Of a stretch of 64,000 bases of DNA, positions 54,388 through 64,000 are shown in pieces (the stretch's first letter is position 1; each line of letters starts with the position of its first letter). The stretch spans positions 2,480,001-2,544,000 of the forward strand of contig JAPNXP010000014.1 in NCBI GenBank assembly GCA_028753945.1, in the 5' to 3' direction. The notes below the pieces were generated by a model, which did not search any database, was not told the DNA's origin, and saw only the letters and a list, made by a program, of their open reading frames with translations. The translations under genes were made by a program, and so were the position numbers. Source of the stretch: Hexactinellida sp. DTS-2022. Taxonomy: Eukaryota; Porifera; Hexactinellida.

Positions 54388-57300
54388 TGTTAGGAGTTTG
54401 TTGTCCAACCATAAACGTTGACATTAGTTAGTTAGCTTAGTTCACCATTATTGTTTTAGTATAGTTTACAGCACTTAGTTGTTAGTTCTATTTACTTCTA
54501 CACAATTATATACACTGATTACTATTATTCTCAGTAAGAACGTGCGTCGTACTCAATATAACTAACAACTAGTCCAATAATTCCAATGGCTACTCCCCTG
54601 TCGATCAACATACCTCCCTTAAAAGAAAAACAGACTATTGAAGAGTATGAGCCTTTATTTACCGCAGCAGTCAGCGCATATACAGTTACAGAAGAAGGCA
54701 GGAAGGCCATCATCAAAATGTTACCTGCGTATATCTCCCGCCGGGAGGCTGAACGAGCTTTGGCGATAGAAGCCGCCAAGCAACCCACACTGGAAGAGGC
54801 TTTTGGGCTTCTGAAGCTAAACCTGGATCCACCGAATGACATCTACAAGAAAACACGCCAGTATTATGATGTGCACTGGGAGAGTGGCGAGCAAGTAGAT
54901 GATTTTTTCATTCGAATGTGGAAGGCGGCCAAGCATTCCAGGCACACAAATCAGCAGGCCTGCGCTAACATGATATCTCAGTTACCCGATAAAATTGAGT
55001 CCTCCGCTAGAAATTGGCTAGAGTCCAAGGATTCTGATCCTGACATCTCTGATGAAGATGCCAGAGCATTCATGGTGAGAATTCGAACCCTGCTGATTGA
55101 AAAGGGAGTCGATTCAGATTGCGGTTGGAGAGGAAAAGAGCTTCCCAAGCTTAATCAAGTACTCGCTCCGATGGAACGGGGCATGTTTCAGACTGGCGGA
55201 ATACCGCACGATGAAAACCAAGACGCAGTCTACTTTTCGCGCCCGCGCCCGTACCGGGGAGTGCGCACTGATTATTCACGAGAAATGAATCGGACAAGAA
55301 TTTACAAGCAAGAGGGACACGGGTGGAAGAATTGTACACAAAGGGTTTGTAATAAATGCGGCGACAAAGGTCACGATCCAGGAGATCGACAATGCCGATT
55401 AACCTATAGAGGGTTGAGGGTTCAAACACGGGGTAAACCCTGGCGAACCTCATACTACGTACACGACAACGATACGGATCAAGTGAAGACTATTGGAGAC
55501 GCAGAAGAGTCAGTCTCATTAGATGTCACTGTCGCAGGTCACACAATAACAGCTCTCCTCGATACAGTCGCCCGCCCATCGGTAATTGACAAAAGCACAA
55601 CACGATTATTGGGTTTGGAAGAGAAAGTAGTAAGGGTACGGAACCAAGTCTTCGGATTGTGCAAGTCACCAGTAGATGTAATAGGATTCATTGACATTCC
55701 TATACAAGTCGCAAGAGATACTCCAATAATGACACGAGTGAAGGTACTGAATAGTGAGGAACCTACGTTCCTGCTTGGACGTGAATTTTTGAACAAGTTT
55801 GGTAGAGTGACTTTCGATTTCCTCCAAAATCGGATTGGTTTGGGTGCAACCTGGATTCCAATCAAGACCACAATGTTCGGCGGTAACCCGATTTTTAGGG
55901 CGCAAACTGCAATGAGAGATGACGCACTAGCTCCAATTGTAGAATCTTTGGAAGTTCTGGACGTTAACAAAGAACTTAGCCAGTTAGAGCGGTCTAAAAT
56001 TGTAGCGTTGTATAACAAGTATTCTGATAGGTTTGCCTCAAATCCAAAACACCCTGAGCAAACGAATAAAGAAAAGCATTATATTGATACTGGGACCAGC
56101 GCCCCAGTCGCTTCGCGCCCGAGGAGATACCCACCTCATTGGGAACAGGAGATAGAGAAACAAGTGATCGAGATGATACAGAACGGAATTTGCCGTGCTT
56201 CACGATCACCCTGGGCGAGTAACGTGGTACTGGTAAAAAAACGGGACGGGTCGCTACGGTTTGCGATAGATTACCGTCGCCTGAATGATGTTACTAAGAA
56301 GGACGCATACAGCTTACCGAACCCCCAACAGATATTGGACAAATTGGATGGCGCTAATTACTTCTCCTCTCTGGATGTAGCCAGTGCGTATTGGTGTGTC
56401 CCTGTATGCGGATGTGACATAGAGAAGACAGCATTTTACACCCCGAGAGGGCAGTATGAGATGCTGGTTATGCCTTTTGGCCTTTGCAATAGTCAGGCCA
56501 CTTACCAACGCCTCATGGATAGGACAATGGCAGGTCTGGATTTTGTGGAGACCTTTGTGGATGATTGCTTAGTGTTTTCCAAATCGTTTGAGGAACATTT
56601 GGACCATATAGAGGCAGTTTTACGAAGGATGAGGGATGCTAGGATTCAGCTACGCCTCGGAAAGTGTCATTTTGGTTACTCAGAAATAAAAATTTTGGGA
56701 CATTCAATCACCCGTGGAGGGAGGAAGCCCTTGGAGTCTGCGGTGGAAGAGCTCTCCCATTTCCCAGGCCCTAACTCAGTTAAACAGTTGCAGCCATTTT
56801 TGGAAAGCGTCAATTTTTACCGAGCGTACATTCCTCGAATGGCCCAGATAGCCCATCCTTTGTATGCATTGACCAGAAAGGGAGTGTGCTGGAACTGGAC
56901 CGAGGTGTGTGAGCAATCTTTCGACGAGTTACGGCGGAAGTTGGTGTCTGAACCAGTGAAATTGGCTTTTCCGAGGTGGAGTGAAGAGATTTACATCGAA
57001 GCAGATGCCAGCAGAAAAGGTGTGGCCGCCGTTCTGTCTCAGAAGGATAAAGATACCGGGGTACTACAACCCATCAGTTACTTTTCGTCGGCGCTCAGTT
57101 TATCACAGATAAATTATTCAGCTGGACAGTTGGAGGCTTGGGCATTAGTTGCAGCTTCGCGGAAGTGGGAACTTTACTTGAAGGCAGCCCCAAAGGTCCA
57201 CCTTATTACGGACCATTGTCCCTTGCAATGGTTGAGGAATCAGAAAGACCCCCGCCATACATACGCCCGATGGTTGATGGAACTCGAGGAAATACCATAT

Positions 57301-57990
57301 TCTATTTCTTTTCGACCAGGAAGTTCCAATGTGGTTCCGGACTATCTGAGTCGAAGGCCTACCATGGAGGTGGATCCTGAAGTGAACAGAGAGAGCCGTT
57401 TCGAAGATCGCATTTTCCATACCCAGAGGGTCGAAGAGCAACTAGATGGATTACAAGGTGAGCTCCGTGAGAAACTAGTGATCATAGAACCAATAAGAAC
57501 CATCGAGGAAATACAGTCTTGGGCCAACCGAATAGCTCATGAACAGAGGATGGACGATGTCATTCTGGACGCTAGGCGTCAGCTCTCAGACAGAGGGTGG
57601 ATTGAACACGGCCAGCTGAAGAGGTTTTCCTGTCATTTACGGATTATTAACGATGCCCTTTACTTTGACGATCGAATTGTAATTCCGACGGCTCTTAGAG
57701 GAGAAGCAATTCAACGGACTCATCAAGAGTCACACTTTGTGTCAAGCAAAGACAATAGAAATAATGAAGAGAAGTTACTTCTGGTCCAGAATGGCCAGGG
57801 ATATTAAACTTTTCTGCAATGGCTGTTTGGTTTGTGCAATGGCTGTTTGGTTCACTGCGTTGCTGCTGGAAAAAAATAAATGGTCTCAAGATAAAAAGCA
57901 CAGTGTGGAAAAATGGCGATTTAGGGGGAATAGTTATTTACGATAATGGTACGCATAAAAGTTGCATTAGTACAGATAGTAAATCGACTA
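54388..57990 (+). mobile_element. Fossil Gypsy-type LTR retroelement, 3' truncated
   Basis: A long frame (54586-57807, 1073 aa) holds in order gag with a zinc-knuckle region (CNKCGDKGH), aspartic protease, reverse transcriptase (VVLVKKRDGSLRFAIDYRRL; FVDD active site), RNase H (EADAS) and the start of integrase. A 180-bp stretch before it (TGTTAGGAG ... ACTAACA, 54388-54567) could be the 5' LTR, but this is weak since no second LTR follows. The element is broken: the integrase is disrupted and the 3' part is missing, with a few breaks in all. The long uninterrupted frame suggests a fairly young insertion. Confidence 0.85.
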
Positions 57991-57994
57991 CGTA

Positions 57995-58101
57995 TTTTGT
58001 AATCAATGTTAGAAGTGTATAAACGACACACCAACCTCGAAGCTGTTGGTGTGTGCGGTTGTGTTCTGCCGCGAAGCGACCTAGCAAGCGAAGCGCGCTA
58101 G
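57995..58101 (+). mobile_element. Helitron 3' end fragment
   Basis: AATCAATGTTAGAAGTGTAT, then GTGTTCTGCCGCGAAGCGAC and CGAAGCGCGCTAG before T match the end of the palindrome arm (24940-25030). It joins the truncated retroelement on its left and a pseudogene on its right. Confidence 0.75.
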
Positions 58102-58109
58102 TGTGTAAT

Positions 58110-58760
58110 AAATACTCAAAAGTCAGAAGGCTTTTCCTATTGACACTACTTTGCAACAAGGATCCAGTAGTAGTCAAAAGTTCGGTGTTAGACTTTGTGA
58201 TGTCTAAATCTCTAATAAGTCGTCCATTTCTTCCTGGTTACGGAAATGTTGTGATCCGCCTGAGATGACTTCGTTGTAGTCAGAATCATCGTTCATTTCC
58301 CAGTCCGAGGCTTGTTCATCTGATTGTTGGTCAGAGAACAGTGGATATTGAATTAAAAGTGATTCACAATGTGAGACTGGTGCAATAGTATACGATATAC
58401 CTAGGATATGAAACATTCATTCGATCTCCAACTTCTTGAACTTTCCATTGTCTACAATACAGAAATTTAATCGTCATGGTGGGTATCCGACCACCACGCA
58501 ACCAGTCTTCCAATGTTGATCGGCAACTACCGGAACAGACGTGAGGAGCCCCATGGTTGTCTTGTTCCCCTATAGGCATTCCAGAATGAGCATGATATGC
58601 TGTGGCAGTGGCGGCACCAGGGGGGGGGGGCATGCCCCCCTATTTTGAGGCTACCCCCCCTAGAATAACAATGTTGTACAGTGTGGCCCCCCTGAAATCC
58701 CCCAGAGCTCCCCTACCTGAAATCCTGGCGCCGCCTCTGTGCTGTGGCGAACTTTGTCCC
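58110..58760 (-). pseudogene. Fragment of a conserved protein family of unknown function
   Basis: The minus strand reads HGAPHVCSGSCRSTLEDWLR near 58540, then (after a frame change near 58400) SYTIAPVSHCESLLIQYPLF, an acidic stretch, and QEEMDDLLEI with KSNTELL. I have seen this order (a CxxxC/W block, YP..IAPVPHCE.LPIP, acidic tail, LNDL..DL.LSK..AELL) in uncharacterised invertebrate proteins often linked to mobile elements. The family has no function I can name. A MITE interrupts it at 58606-58739, and its downstream part is cut by the Helitron end at 58101. Confidence 0.45.
58606..58739. mobile_element. hAT-type MITE
   Basis: The ends are CAGTGGCGGCACCAGG and CCTGGCGCCGCCTCTG; TGCTGTGG flanks both sides exactly (8 bp). 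Poly-G and poly-C tracts lie inside. Confidence 0.9.
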
Positions 58761-59198
58761 AACTGTATTTGCATTATTGACTTGTTTGGGACCAATATAC
58801 TACCCACATATATAGCAGAATTAATTAGCACAAATTCGCCTAAAACCACAAACCATATCCGTATCTGTTAAGAGAAGATCGAAATTTTAGAATTATATAC
58901 ATATTATATATATATACGTATAGTATTTCACCATGACAGATGAGCACTAAAATTACAAAACCCTAAAATCGTATATTGCATGGAATATGATGTGTTAATA
59001 GTATTGACGTTTGTAATTGGAGATATTCGGGTTATTCTATCAATTGGAAACACTCTTGTGGTGTATCGAAGTGACCAAAAGTAATATTACGATTTATGCT
59101 GCCACTGCAAACTAAAGCAAGTAATAATTTAGATTTGTTAGAAAATATTTACGATAGGCAAAAACTAATGTAAAATTCTTAATCCCCCGGTCCGAAGA
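58761..59198. other. Spacer, no gene seen
   Basis: AT-rich, with a TATATATA tract near 58900. No coding sign. Confidence 0.4.
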
Positions 59199-59200
59199 TA

Positions 59201-59461
59201 CCGTATTTTCCCGAATAAGCGCCCCGGCGCTTATTGTTTTCGTGGACCAAAATTATAGTGAAATATTTTGTGAAAAATCGAGAATATAATGTTTAGGTCG
59301 GTTCTAATGGTTTCTACCAACAGTAGAACCTACCGAAGTTGCCAAAATCAATGGAATTACATTATAGTGATCAACTACTGTGTATAAATATTATCATACC
59401 AATGTCATTTTAATTGACCAGGCGCTTATTCAAGCCCCCGGCGCCTATTCGAAGAATATGG
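59201..59461. mobile_element. Tc1/mariner-type MITE, CCGTATTTTC family
   Basis: The ends are CCGTATTTTCCCGAATAAGC and GCGCCTATTCGAAGAATATG (then G), flanked by TA. GGCGCTTATT blocks recur near both ends. Confidence 0.8.
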
Positions 59462-59516
59462 TATGTAGATTAATCCAGATAAACAAAATTTTGTTACAGA
59501 GTTATTTAAGTATATA

Positions 59517-60031
59517 TGTGCAGTGTATTAGAGAACTTAGTGAGTACGCGCACACACCATTTAAGTTTGGTGTGTACGCGTACTCACCAAACTGTGTAGT
59601 GAGTCCGCGTACACACTAAATGTAATTTGTGTGTTAGAGTATTTTTCATGTAATGAGTTGTTTTCTCCGATTCTAAGCTCATTTATATTAGTAATAATTA
59701 TTGTCTCAATCAATAACTTAATTTAGGTAAAACCTCTGAATATAGTTAATTAAAATGCCGTAAACATTCAAATGAAGTTGAAGTTACTGATTATAATTCT
59801 GTAGAGAATCCCTTAATATCTCACTTCATGATTTCCAGCCTCTTAATTAACTATATTCAGAGGTTTTACATAAATCAATCGTGAAACAACTCATTACATG
59901 AAAAATACTCTTAACACACAAATTACATTTAGTGTGTACGCGTACTCACTACACAGTTGGGTGAGTACGCGTACACAGCAAACTTAAATGGTGTGTACGC
60001 GTACTCACTAAGTTCTCTAATACACTGCAAC
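59517..60031. mobile_element. Fold-back element with ~150-bp inverted arms
   Basis: TGCAGTGTATTAGAGAACTT at the left returns reversed at the right. Each arm has three blocks of GTGAGTACGCGTACACA type. A second inverted pair (GTAAAACCTCTGAATATAGT, 59727 and 59872) sits inside and may be a separate nested MITE. Non-coding. Confidence 0.75.
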
Positions 60032-60720
60032 ATATACATATAACCTCGTTATTACGAACACCTACGGACGGTCAAAATTTATTCGCTTTATCCGGAGTTC
60101 GTATTAACAAGCGTAATACCCATTGAATAGCCATTGTAGGACCTGATATTGTGGAACAGTTTGTTCGTCTTATATGGAAATTTGTATTAACCGTGTTCGC
60201 ACGTGTTCGTACTGTTCGTACTATATTTAAAACAAATTAGTAAATATCCCACTGTGGCACAGTACACTCTTGAACATTTTTTAAACACGTCACATCTAGT
60301 TATTGGAATATGGGTCTTCGAGCCCCGGAAGAGTACCCAGTCTTTTAAGCAACAGCTGTACATTTGTCACCCATAATACAGACAGGTTGATTAGTTTAGC
60401 TGGTAACATATAAATAATTTAGAGAGGGTCATATTATATAGCATACATTTGTGAATAGTGTTTTATGGGCATTGTGTCGGTGAGTAAAAAGAAGCATTGT
60501 TCAACTGTGATGACTGGTATTAGTAGTAATAAATATGTATATATAATTGATTGGTCTTGTATTGTACATATATGAATTAACTGGCCTTCTATTATGGCCT
60601 TGTATTCGGTGGGTTTCGTATCTTTATATATAATAACTATCGCTAGGCTCAAAATTTATTGGTTGCCTCTCGCAAAAACCTATTGAAAATGTATGCTAGG
60701 TACTTATATTTTTATCATAG
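60032..60720. other. Spacer with a partial pogo-type MITE
   Basis: 60043-60230 has ACCTCGTTATTACGAACACC and TTTATCCGGAGTTCGTATTA, akin to 43770-43942 and 21383, without clear ends. The rest shows no gene. Confidence 0.4.
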
Positions 60721-60953
60721 GTACTACGTGAAAGAGACCAATTTAAAGAAAGATACTGGGCATTGAAGAGGGAATATGGGGCTCTTGAAGCAAAGAGAAA
60801 TCAAAAATCCAAGATATGGAACTTTTTTGCGAATATTTTTAAGCGCATTCCTCAAGACGATTCAATCCGTCCTGTCAGTATTATTTTAAATTCACAAATA
60901 TCTCACAAATCTATTGAAGATGAGCTTGATGAAATTACGCGTAATTCTACTAG
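60721..60953 (+). CDS. Orphan exon with coiled coil
   Basis: An open stretch runs from an acceptor (TTTTTATCATAG) to a consensus donor (ACTAG|GTAATT) and reads VLRERDQFKERYWALKREYG, EAKRNQK, IWNFFANIFKRIP and a polar tail. The first 30 residues form a coiled coil. No family is recognised, and no partner exon was found. It could be a true host exon reaching beyond this window, or a relic. Confidence 0.4.
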
Positions 60954-61053
60954 GTAATTTTAGTTACTATTTATTTGTCAATTTTAGTTATCCCGGACTT
61001 GACTAACCCGAAATATATCTCATACATTTCTGGCCCAAATGTTCACTGGTGTA

Positions 61054-61302
61054 CATTGGCGCAAGTTTTTCATGTTCAGCGCAACTGTCGTGGGTACCCG
61101 AAGCAGTGGTCAGGTTGAAGAGAAGACATGAGGCAGCTGTTGAAAGGAATGAGAAAAGGTCGAAGTGATGATTTCTATTCTGTGACATTAAAATTTATCG
61201 ATTAAATTTGTTAGGAAATTGTATTTTTTAACTAAAAATATCAAAATAAATTCTGTCGTGGGTGCCCTGGCACCCTCGGCACCCACGGGTTTTGCGCCTA
61301 TG
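61054..61302. mobile_element. hAT-type MITE, CATAGGCGCAAA family, copy 2
   Basis: The ends are CATTGGCGCAAG and TTTTGCGCCTATG; CTGGTGTA flanks both sides exactly (8 bp). The family is shared with 35767-36107. Confidence 0.88.
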
Positions 61303-61310
61303 CTGGTGTA

Positions 61311-62570
61311 TATGTATACACACCTTTGTACATGGACTTATACAACTACTTGAAACCAAGAATACACTTTCCTAACGCTAGTGCATGTCTCGGCTATGGT
61401 AACTTCTATTGAATTGTAGAATTGACAGGATCTACGTTAGTTTTCACTATCCAAAAATCATTGTCCATTAAGATACTTTGTTTCAAAAATCGGCTGGATT
61501 TTTGGAATTCTATCAATAGCTCTAATAGACAAATAATACTGAGATAAGCGACAAACTGACACAACTCACACGGCGAATATTGTTGAATTTTTTTGAAGAG
61601 CTTACTAAATCTATAAACTAACATTCAGCCGAACCACAACGATGTTTGCAACTCAGTTTTTTTCTATGCTGTTCCGAATTTTCGCTGTGTCACCTGTTTT
61701 AGCCAATTTCGACCACTTTTGTGCCACTGAGCCCAATTATTAATATGTTTTTCTCTAAATTAAAAATTCTAAACGGCGATTACTTAAATATACATGGTTT
61801 ACATCAATGTTGTGAATTTCAACTTTTTATCTCCAATATTCGCTCAGAAATAGGCTCCGGAATGTAGGATAAAACCCCAATATGGTGTGTCTTGATAGGT
61901 GGTTGCCAATAATTTACGTTGAATGTAGATCATCAAACGTTAATTTAGAGCTAAACCATGTTGTCCATGCATTTTGAAATGGATAACAGATATTACTGGG
62001 AAGTTAGAGCTAAGCTCGAGCAAAAATTTCATTGAACTGATATTTTCGAAAGAATAGTCACATCACACTACTGTAAATGGGTATACGAATTCACAAATCA
62101 TCAACCGATTGTGATATAATCCAAAAAGGATATCCAATACTTAAGAAATGATTTCTAGATGTGATTAGAACTTTAGAGCTAGTCTCTGCTGTCCATAGAT
62201 CAAGAGTTATAAAATTTGCTTCGTCATCAAAATTGGTCACATCAAAAATGACACAGTAATAAAAGATCACCTGGTACAGGCATAGCCTTCATCCTTCTTA
62301 TACGCCCTAATTTCATAATTTTTGATATATATTTTGACCTGTAGAGTCCGAATTTTTCTTTTTTGGGACACAATATATGTTAGTGCAGATTTTAATAACC
62401 TCTTAAGGTGATGAAATTCGGAGAAATTCTTAGCCCGCGACCCTAAAACGCTTATAACACCAAGGATAACTATCAGAAAGTGCCAAAAATTTCTCAGGAG
62501 AAACATATGATCCATCCTCAGATTAAGAATTGAAAAGATTTGTCGCTAAAATAGATATTCCGACATTGGG
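61311..62570. other. Spacer, no gene seen
   Basis: No recognised coding region or repeat in about 1.26 kb. Confidence 0.4.
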
Positions 62571-62619
62571 AAAAACCTCGGGACAAAGTCCCGAGGTGAC
62601 TCTATTAAGCGGAGTCGAC

Positions 62620-62855
62620 CAGGCTTTCATCTAGCCATAAGAGATCCGCGCACCCTAGGTGATGTTAATTTATCAATCTCGCACCCAAATTTGCCAAAAA
62701 TAGAAGATTTACCAAAAAAATACCAAAATTAATATTAGAAATACTCCGGGTGCGCAGTGCGCACCCAAATTAATTCTAATCTCACGCACCCTTCCAGGAT
62801 TTTCCATAAAATCACGCACCCCTGGGTGCGCTGCGCGCACCCAGATGAAGGCCTC
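62620..62855. mobile_element. hAT-type MITE inserted in a pogo-type MITE end
   Basis: The ends are CAGGCTTTCATCT and AGATGAAGGCCTC (imperfect), and GAGTCGAC flanks both sides exactly (8 bp). CGCACCC blocks recur inside. With the insert removed, the flanks join to AAGCGGAGTCGACTGTA, the end of a pogo-type MITE. Confidence 0.8.
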
Positions 62856-62869
62856 GAGTCGACTGTAGT

Positions 62870-63711
62870 GGTAATGATTGGGACATGGTATTTTTGCCCA
62901 GATTATCACACTATATTCAATATATCTCTTTATCCATTAAATAACTATCCAGTGTATCACAGCATCTAACATATGACTGAATAAATTGTCGATACTAATA
63001 TTATGATAATCAAATTCCTTATCGAATCAACTGGAAACGTTATTTATACTGTAAAATATGAAATTTTGGGAGCCAGGGAAGGTCAAAAATACAATTTTCT
63101 TGTATAGTCTGTGCACAAATTATCACTAAATCCAATATTAATATCACTATAACCAATAAAATTCGTATGGGATTTGCTCTGGGGGACACATAAAGTGGCT
63201 AGATTATCATTATATCTATTATGTAATGTAATTCTTTCATCTTTCTCGTTCATAATGAATAAAGTATAACTTCTAACTATGTAGAATAGAAAAAGAAGCC
63301 AAAAATGTGGAATTCTATAATATTTTATAAGATTTGCATTTTAAGATCCATGGTTAATAGTTAATTGGGGGCTCTGGGCCTCATAGTAATTAACACTGTT
63401 ATCTGATGCATTTAATGATCGATAATTTATTTTCGTTGTAGATTTATTATCTGAGGACACATTAATATTATATGCAAAGTCGCGTGCGTGTAAACTGGTG
63501 TAGATCAGTGTAAACTTAACCGAAATTTTTTAAGCCAAACTGTCATTCCGTCCTATAATCCTGTGAAATTTTGACCCCATTAAGCGGAGTAATCTATTAA
63601 CCGGTGGCTCTATTTTCGGAGTCGACTGAATATCCATTATATACTGTTATGTTTTATGTGATGAAGAACTAGAATTATATGCAAAACATTTGCTCTATGA
63701 AAATTAAACTA
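62870..63711. other. Spacer with a second GGAGTCGACTG end
   Basis: Near 63590-63630 CCATTAAGCGGAGT and TTTTCGGAGTCGACTG resemble 62600-62619, so another relic of that pogo-type MITE lies here. No gene seen. Confidence 0.4.
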
Positions 63712-63885
63712 CAGTCGACTCTAGTTATAACGAAGTGCTTGGGACCTGTAAATTCCTTCGTTATATCCGTATATTCGTTATAAGCGGATAATAATTAATG
63801 CATTTAGAGCTCTGGGGGGAAATTTCCATTACGTTATAAGCGAGTATTTCGTTATAAACGACTTCGTAGTAACGGGAATACACTG
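63712..63885. mobile_element. Tc1/pogo-type MITE
   Basis: The ends are CAGTCGACTCTAGTTATAAC and GTAACGGGAATACACTG, flanked by TA. CGTTATAAGCG blocks recur inside. Confidence 0.8.
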
Positions 63886-64000
63886 TACTTCAATTGATTT
63901 CATATTTAGGAATATGTAGTAGCACTGGCGGTATAGCATTAGTAGAGTTTGAACAGTCCTTGTAACATTAACTATTATAACTCCCTCCTCCCTTTTTGCA

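Noticed and set aside
57812-57865. Short direct repeat at the end of the retroelement
   Set aside because: It lies in the decayed 3' part and has no evident meaning beyond local duplication.

Overview
The window is a stretch of AT-rich eukaryotic DNA, almost certainly animal. Coding pieces are split by GT-AG introns, and THAP, FLYWCH, BED/hAT and RAG1-like domains occur. Many transposon families are nested in one another. I see no clearly ordinary housekeeping gene. An invertebrate from an early animal branch (for example a sponge or cnidarian) would fit, but the sequence does not decide this.

Left third (1-22 kb). On the minus strand, 14.18 to 2.43 kb, lie exons of a Ginger/KRBA2-like integrase gene, followed by an exon with an OTU protease domain. 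A 7.6 kb autonomous-type Helitron (about 12.28 to 4.67 kb) sits in one of its introns. The Helitron encodes Rep, a PIF1-like helicase and an OTU domain, broken only by small indels, plus a second small gene under a duplicated copy of the same promoter. Around them are a decayed second copy of the integrase first exon, MITEs, a LINE-like C-terminal fragment beside a Helitron 3' end, an orphan coiled-coil exon, and a small RAG1-like relic at 20.4 kb.

Middle (22-36 kb). An 8.1 kb element with P-like ends (CATAGC...GGCTATG) and a perfect 7-bp target duplication encloses a two-exon THAP gene. A complete MULE with an intact 533-aa FLYWCH-MULE-RING transposase and arrays of 31-bp repeats in opposite orientation sits in the THAP intron. 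Another element with inverted repeat arrays interrupts the same unit and itself holds Helitron ends and a ~1 kb palindrome. A second, decayed MULE with ~450-bp terminal inverted repeats follows (32.4-35.4 kb).

Right half (36-64 kb). This part holds a 656-bp relative of the P-like element, a nearly full-length RAG1-like transposase relic (38.2-40.3 kb), and a second one (51.4-52.0 kb) with the RAG1-type glutamate motif and a zinc knuckle. A complete hAT element (46.17-48.83 kb) has an intact 735-aa transposase and a perfect 8-bp target duplication; its empty-site paralogue is also in this window. There is also a fossil Gypsy-type retroelement truncated at its 3' side (54.4-58.0 kb), a complete 522-bp non-autonomous Helitron, and a dozen or more hAT-type and Tc1/pogo-type MITEs, several nested with exact target duplications.

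The most notable content is three separate RAG1-like relics in 64 kb, and the THAP/P-like element that has served as landing ground for an intact FLYWCH-MULE-RING transposon.
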